From an uncultured Dialister sp. (lineage in GTDB: Bacteria > Bacillota > Negativicutes > Veillonellales > Dialisteraceae), in contig NZ_CAAFRZ010000091.1 of assembly GCF_900765565.1 (NCBI RefSeq), forward strand, positions 1 to 11,449: a stretch of 11,449 nucleotides of DNA, read 5' to 3'. A program made the position numbers and the translations under genes. Below are positions 8,006-11,449 of the stretch, piece by piece (position 1 is the first letter of the stretch; each line of letters opens with the position of its first letter). The notes under the pieces were generated by a model. The model saw only the letters and a list, made by a program, of their open reading frames with translations, had not been told where the DNA came from and made no database searches.

Positions 8006-8153
8006 ACCACCATTCCTCATTTCTAAATCCTAATTCCTAATTTCTCACTTTAAGCCCTGCCACGCATAGCCCCGGCCATCGGCCGCAGCCCAGTCTCTTT
8101 CACTTCTAAATATACGTATCTGATAGCCGCCAGCTGTAAGCTGTCAGCCGCCC
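8006..8153. other. Low-complexity non-coding tail of the gap
   Basis: The stretch 8010-8050 is a degenerate TAATTCCTAATTTC-like run. At 8131-8143 a small CAGCT/AGCTG stem lies just downstream of the stop of the unrecognised gene. No T-run follows on the minus strand, so I cannot identify a terminator for that gene. No other structure is seen. Confidence 0.4.
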
Positions 8154-9626
8154 TTATTCCTTCCCATGGCCCATCATAAGACCCACAGAATTCCTCTTTG
8201 CAAGGCGCCAGTTTTCCTGTGCCGCTGCCAGCTGATGTACCGTCTCCCGGCAGAGACCGTCTGCCTTTCTGATAGTCCCATCCCCCGCCTGGGGCATGGG
8301 GATACGAAGCAGACGGGACAGCGTGAACGCATATCCCCTGCCTGCCTTCATGGTATCCAGGAAAAGACGGCCCACAGGCCCATCCAGGTAAAGCTTCAGG
8401 TACCAGGACGTGTATTTTCCCTGGCTGCGAAGGCCATAGACCCCCTCACCTGCCAGGAATTCCTGGCCCTCCGGCACAGGAATCATATGGATTTCATCAC
8501 CGGAAACGGCAATGGCCAAGTCTCCGCCCTGGAGAAGAATTCCCTTTTGTCCTTTTTCTGTAAGCACCGGTTCCGTATCGGAGGAAATCCCGTAGTCCCT
8601 GATATTGGACGCAGAAAGAACAGGAACCGTGCCTCCTGGAAGTTCCGTTTCCCCGATTTCCCTGAATCCGGTGCCAATGGAATAATCCATATCCAGGATA
8701 TTGCCGGCCAGCATAGTCTGCAGCGCCGGGGAGCCATTATAAATAAATACATCTATATTCCACTCATCGGCCTCCCGGAAGCTGTCCTGCGGAAGTTCCA
8801 GGGCCCTGGTGGATTCGTACTGACCGTTGCCGAAAGAAGCGGTACCGAAAGAGATGGAGTCAGAAGTTGTACTTCCAAACCGCAGGAAAGCGAATTCTTC
8901 ATCTCCTAAAGCCATATCTTCATAGGAAGAGAGCTTCCCTTCCCTGGCCCAGAGAGAGCGGTCTTTTTCCATTTCCGGAGAAAGAAGTTCCCCATAGGGA
9001 AGAATCACGTCCATGACTCCTGTATCCTTCAGGAGATGGGAAAGGGAATGACTTCCCCCTTCGCCAAACTGAAAGATATAATCGTAGGAAACCGTATCTT
9101 CCGGCAGCTCATCTGCCATCATAAGGCGGCACCGGGGAAATACAAGCTGCAGCCGCTTCTTCCATACTTTGTCTTTCACGGCGAAGGCAAGACGCTTGTC
9201 GGAAAGGGTATCAAAGATGCGGGACACGAAAGGAAGATAATGTTCCACCCCCGTAAAGAGGACCGTGGTTCCGGCTTCCTTAGCCCGGGAAGTGGCTTCT
9301 TCCACCAAAGCCCTTACGTCATCCTCCCCTTTTTCCATATCCGGCGCAAAAGCCATGGGATCCACCCGGAGGGCCAATGTATAGGCGCGGACATAGGTAT
9401 CCGCATCCCCTTCATAAAGTCCCAGTGTGTCCGATGTCTTTTTCATATTTTCATAGAGATCTTCGATAGAAACCCCGTACTGCTGGTTCTCGGGATTCTG
9501 GAAAAGCACATAATCCAGGTACCTGGCCCGCATGATTTCGGAGAAAATCCGATCCGCCGGCACGCCGTACCGGGCAAAGGTCTCAGTAGCATCGTGTATA
9601 TCTTCTGCTGTCATTACAGGTATCAT
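8154..9626 (-). CDS. Orphan protein resembling a fused, degenerate type I methyltransferase/specificity subunit
   Basis: I cannot name this 490-residue gene. The C-terminal third (about 330-450) resembles a target-recognition domain of type I specificity subunits: VPVLSASNIRDYGI, then GGDLAIAVSG (367-376), YLKLYLDGPVGRLFL (409-423) and LSRLLRIPMPQ (436-446), followed by a helical segment (455-480). Residues about 25-240 loosely follow an N6-adenine methyltransferase layout: TTVLFTG (120-126), a strand near 146-150, YDYIFQFGEGG (181-191) where the NPPY/F motif would be expected, and VILPYGELLS (207-216). The methyltransferase motifs are absent, so that part is presumably inactive. There is no signal peptide or membrane segment. 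The ATG at 9626 has AGGAGG 5 nt upstream. No hsdR, hsdM or integrase lies nearby; it is flanked by repeats. A DNA-binding role is inference. Confidence 0.6.
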   Translation of the reverse strand: MIPVMTAEDIHDATETFARYGVPADRIFSEIMRARYLDYVLFQNPENQQYGVSIEDLYENMKKTSDTLGLYEGDADTYVRAYTLALRVDPMAFAPDMEKGEDDVRALVEEATSRAKEAGTTVLFTGVEHYLPFVSRIFDTLSDKRLAFAVKDKVWKKRLQLVFPRCRLMMADELPEDTVSYDYIFQFGEGGSHSLSHLLKDTGVMDVILPYGELLSPEMEKDRSLWAREGKLSSYEDMALGDEEFAFLRFGSTTSDSISFGTASFGNGQYESTRALELPQDSFREADEWNIDVFIYNGSPALQTMLAGNILDMDYSIGTGFREIGETELPGGTVPVLSASNIRDYGISSDTEPVLTEKGQKGILLQGGDLAIAVSGDEIHMIPVPEGQEFLAGEGVYGLRSQGKYTSWYLKLYLDGPVGRLFLDTMKAGRGYAFTLSRLLRIPMPQAGDGTIRKADGLCRETVHQLAAAQENWRLAKRNSVGLMMGHGKE

Positions 9627-9656
9627 AGTGACCTCCTGATATATATTGTCTTATTT

Positions 9657-9662
9657 ATTATA
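9657..9662 (-). promoter_or_regulatory. -10 box of the orphan M/S-like gene
   Basis: TATAAT on the minus strand lies about 30 nt upstream of the ATG at 9626 and about 10 nt upstream of the AGGAGG. The -35 region is AGCCTT-like and weak. It is the best candidate because the gene is isolated by repeats. Confidence 0.4.
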
Positions 9663-9683
9663 CGACATGGGAGAGAAAAAAGG

Positions 9684-9810
9684 CTACTGTAAAAGGGGCC
9701 TGGCCGCCCGGGCTATGACTGCGTCAAAGCTCTGCCTGCGGCATGGCGCTGTCCTGCAGACAAGGCTGTGGCTTCGCCAGGTCCCAAGGAAGAATAGAAT
9801 GTATAATAAT
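9684..9810. repeat. Third unit of the dispersed repeat family
   Basis: This roughly 125-bp stretch shares 17 identical bases in a row (9711-9727 with 7902-7918) with the unit after 7902, plus GTCCTGCAGACA, which resembles GTCCTGTAGACA near 7797. It ends in the same purine-rich GGAAGAA segment and TATAAT (9802-9807). It has no convincing coding content. Confidence 0.6.
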
Positions 9811-9822
9811 CCACTCCCCCCT

Positions 9823-10119
9823 CGTCATTTCGAGCGGTGGCAAGGGAACTGGATTCGTAGGGAGCCGCAGGCGACTGAGAATCCAGTGACACGCTTCCCC
9901 TTGGGTGGTTAGCATCGAAATGCCTATGACCATAAGAAGCGTATGTGAGAATGAGTCGAGAAATCTACCTGGTAAATGACTATGACAGTGTCACAACGCT
10001 GCATTCGAAAGCAAAAAGCTCAGTATTCCCAAACGCAAGAAAGATGTCTCGACTCATCGAAGCTGTAGCGATTCCCTGCTCTATTCTCACATACCAGACT
10101 GCCACCGCTCGACATGACG
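9823..10119. mobile_element. 297-bp MITE-like element with terminal inverted repeats
   Basis: The ends 9823-9842 and 10100-10119 are inverted repeats matching at 19 of 20 positions (CGTCATTTCGAGCGGTGGCA type). Inside lie further inverted pairs: 9848-9856 with 9879-9887 (9 of 9), 9942-9952 with 10083-10093 (11 of 11) and 9951-9966 with 10042-10057 (15 of 16). No transposase frame is present and no clear target duplication flanks it. The structure fits a non-autonomous miniature element or a long fold-back repeat. It occupies most of the 560-bp gene-free gap downstream of rpsI. Mobility is inference. Confidence 0.5.
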
Positions 10120-10143
10120 GATAGCGGAAAGAAACAATGCCGG

Positions 10144-10157
10144 AGATTTCTCAACTC
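10144..10157. repeat. Third copy of the 14-bp motif from the fold-back element
   Basis: AGATTTCTCAACTC is the reverse complement of GAGTCGAGAAATCT (9953-9966) with one mismatch, and lies 25 bp outside the element's right end. A copy of the same motif with a different mismatch is at 10042-10055. The outside copy suggests an older or larger repeat than the 297 bp boundaries. Confidence 0.5.
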
Positions 10158-10189
10158 ACCGCAAATAATTATAGCTAATTACGCAGTAA

Positions 10190-10221
10190 TAAAAAAACGC
10201 CCATGGATTTCCATGGGCGTT
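10190..10221 (-). terminator. Intrinsic terminator of rplM-rpsI
   Basis: AACGCCCATGGA (10196-10207) pairs with TCCATGGGCGTT (10210-10221); on the minus strand it is followed by a run of six or more T. It starts 19 nt past the rpsI stop codon. Confidence 0.92.
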
Positions 10222-10240
10222 CTGCCATTCCATAAACGGA

Positions 10241-10633
10241 TTAACGTTTGGAGAACTGGCTTGCTTTTCTTGCTTTCTTGAGACCGTATTTCTTACGTTC
10301 AACCATTCTGGGGTCACGGGTCAGGAGACCTGCGCTCTTCAGAACTTTTCTGTAGTCTGCATCTACATCGAGCAGGGCGCGGGAAATGCCGTGGCGAATT
10401 GCGCCAGCCTGGCCTGTACGGCCGCCGCCTCTTACGTTGGCGATAACATCATAAGCGGAGGTAGTTCCTGTCAGTTCAAGCGGCTGTTTAATAATCAGTT
10501 CAAGGGTTGCAAGATCGAAGTAATCCTTCAGATCGCGGCCATTGATTGTAATATTACCCTGTCCCGGTACCAGACGGACTCTGGCAACGGATGTTTTTCT
10601 GCGGCCAGTGCCGTAGTATGTAGCTTCTGCCAT
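10241..10633 (-). CDS. rpsI: 30S ribosomal protein S9
   Basis: S9 is a component of the small-subunit head; its C-terminal tail reaches the P-site tRNA. At 130 residues it is full length. [13 protein letters not shown] (7-19), the [19 protein letters not shown] segment, and the basic C-terminus ending [12 protein letters not shown] with the universal final SKR are all visible. The ATG at 10633 is preceded by a purine-rich GGAAGGAAA ribosome binding site. The gene follows rplM with 23 nt between and ends at a strong terminator, so the usual two-gene L13-S9 operon is complete. Confidence 0.98.
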   Translation of the reverse strand: MAEATYYGTGRRKTSVARVRLVPGQGNITINGRDLKDYFDLATLELIIKQPLELTGTTSAYDVIANVRGGGRTGQAGAIRHGISRALLDVDADYRKVLKSAGLLTRDPRMVERKKYGLKKARKASQFSKR

Positions 10634-10656
10634 TTCTTTATTTCCTTCCCTTCCGG

Positions 10657-11097
10657 TTAACGGATATCAAACTTTAATTCTTCAGGTTTCTGAGCTGCAT
10701 GCGGATGTTCGCTGCCTGCATAAACGTGAAGTTTACGATACATCTGAGCGCCGAGCTTGTTCTTCGGGAGCATGCCGCGGATAGCATGTTCAACGACCCA
10801 TACCGGTTTTTCGCGGAGAGCGTCTCCCGCTTTCTGGTATCTGTCGCCACCGATGTAACCGGTGTAGTGGAAGTAAACTTTCTTCAGTTCTTTCTTGCCT
10901 GTCAGAACGACTTTATCTGCGTTGATAATGATGACGTTGTCACCGGTATCAACATGCGGTGTGTAGGTAGGTTTATTTTTGCCGGACAGAACTTTGGCAA
11001 CATTGGCAGCCAGGCGGCCAACGGTCAGTCCATCAGCATCTACGATATACCATTTACGGGTAATGTTGCCCGCATTGGCCATAAATGTGGTTTTCAT
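10657..11097 (-). CDS. rplM: 50S ribosomal protein L13
   Basis: L13 is an early-assembly protein of the large subunit. From the ATG at 11097 it has 146 residues, the normal length. Motifs include [43 protein letters not shown] and the [10 protein letters not shown] segment, followed by HPHAAQKPE near the C-terminus. AGGAGG (11114-11109) lies 11 nt upstream of this start. A longer frame reaches back to 11217, but that would start inside the promoter, so the shorter start is right. Its leader may bind L13 for feedback, as in other Firmicutes. Confidence 0.98.
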   Translation of the reverse strand: MKTTFMANAGNITRKWYIVDADGLTVGRLAANVAKVLSGKNKPTYTPHVDTGDNVIIINADKVVLTGKKELKKVYFHYTGYIGGDRYQKAGDALREKPVWVVEHAIRGMLPKNKLGAQMYRKLHVYAGSEHPHAAQKPEELKFDIR

Positions 11098-11127
11098 TGT
11101 AAAAGATTCCTCCTGAATAAAAAACAG

Positions 11128-11182
11128 AACCGCAAGACATCGTCCTTCCTCCGGGGCTAGTGGTTTCCGGACAAATCTCACA
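11128..11182 (-). promoter_or_regulatory. Structured rplM leader, candidate L13 leader
   Basis: The leader of about 85 nt between the predicted start point (near 11182) and the rplM ATG can form a 6-bp stem between 11174-11169 and 11145-11140 (one G-U pair). The AACC in its loop (11165-11162) is complementary to GGUU downstream (11131-11128), which would make a pseudoknot. An autoregulatory L13 leader is known upstream of rplM-rpsI in Firmicutes. I cannot check the match to that family by eye. Confidence 0.45.
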
Positions 11183-11188
11183 AGGAGT

Positions 11189-11217
11189 ATTATACCCTTT
11201 TGGAAAGGGGCTGTCAA
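11189..11217 (-). promoter_or_regulatory. Consensus sigma-70 promoter of rplM-rpsI
   Basis: TTGACA (11217-11212) and TATAAT (11194-11189) on the minus strand are both perfect consensus hexamers with the ideal 17-bp spacer. A start near 11182 gives a leader of about 85 nt. This fits strong growth-linked expression of ribosomal protein genes. Confidence 0.9.
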
Positions 11218-11382
11218 CAGGGAAGGGGAAATTCAAGCAATTTTATATACTTTTACATGATCGGACAAAGCAACGATAAGTGGCTGAAGGGAATGTCTTT
11301 CGGGTGAAAGGAAGGTGCCGCACATAATTTATATATGGAAGCACTGATTAAGTCGTTGTCAGATTTCATTCTTGGATTTTTA

Positions 11383-11449
11383 TGCAATGCGAGGAATAAC
11401 TCGACGCGAATAGCGAGCTATTTAAGGAGAGTTATGACGAAGCAGTGCA
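11383..11449. repeat. Nested palindrome at the window end, probably cut off
   Basis: Three nested inverted pairs share one centre: TGCAATGC (11383-11390) with GCAGTGCA (11442-11449), ATAACTC (11396-11402) with GAGTTAT (11429-11435), and AATAGC (11409-11414) with GCTATT (11417-11422). The outer arm reaches the last base, so the element probably continues beyond it. The rest of the stretch 11218-11380 has no gene; only a small CTTTC/GAAAG stem (11297-11310) is visible. It might be the end of a mobile element, which is a guess. Confidence 0.45.

Overview
The window looks like ordinary chromosome from an anaerobic, low-to-mid GC Firmicute. A Negativicutes (Veillonellaceae/Dialister-like) source is my best guess. 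The reasons are an E. coli-type SpeD in an otherwise Firmicute-like setting, an fhs-folD pair, a LarA-family racemase, a single-domain malic enzyme, strong AGGAGG ribosome binding sites, and intergenic regions full of short dispersed palindromic repeats. This assignment is inference. No phage, plasmid, CRISPR or intact transposase gene is visible.

All eight recognisable protein genes plus one unrecognised one lie on the minus strand; only a three-tRNA cluster is on the plus strand. In minus-strand transcription order (right to left) the layout is: a consensus promoter and structured leader, then rplM-rpsI with a terminator (11217-10190); a repeat-rich gap holding a 297-bp element with terminal inverted repeats (10190-9627); a 490-residue orphan protein that looks like a fused, catalytically degenerate type I methyltransferase/specificity protein (9626-8154); a 440-bp repeat-filled gap; rdgB (7698-7108); speD followed 35 nt later by a malic enzyme gene and a terminator (7010-4878); a structured non-coding stretch; larA with its terminator (4710-3306); the plus-strand tRNA-Asn, tRNA-Glu and tRNA-Val cluster, which converges on larA; then fhs-folD and a terminator (2821-209). 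The first 208 bases hold only repeats.

Functionally, Fhs makes 10-formyl-THF from formate, ATP and THF, and FolD interconverts the downstream one-carbon forms. The FolD here has lost two catalytic residues needed for the cyclohydrolase half-reaction, so it may be a dehydrogenase only. The malic enzyme yields pyruvate from malate. LarA interconverts a 2-hydroxyacid (lactate is the type substrate), and its position near the malic enzyme makes malate worth considering. SpeD supplies decarboxylated SAM for spermidine synthesis. RdgB cleans ITP/XTP from the nucleotide pool, and rplM-rpsI encodes ribosomal proteins L13 and S9.

The points most worth a second look are the FolD active-site substitutions, the orphan M/S-like protein without partners, the 297-bp inverted-repeat element, and the recurring hairpin and repeat families in the gaps.
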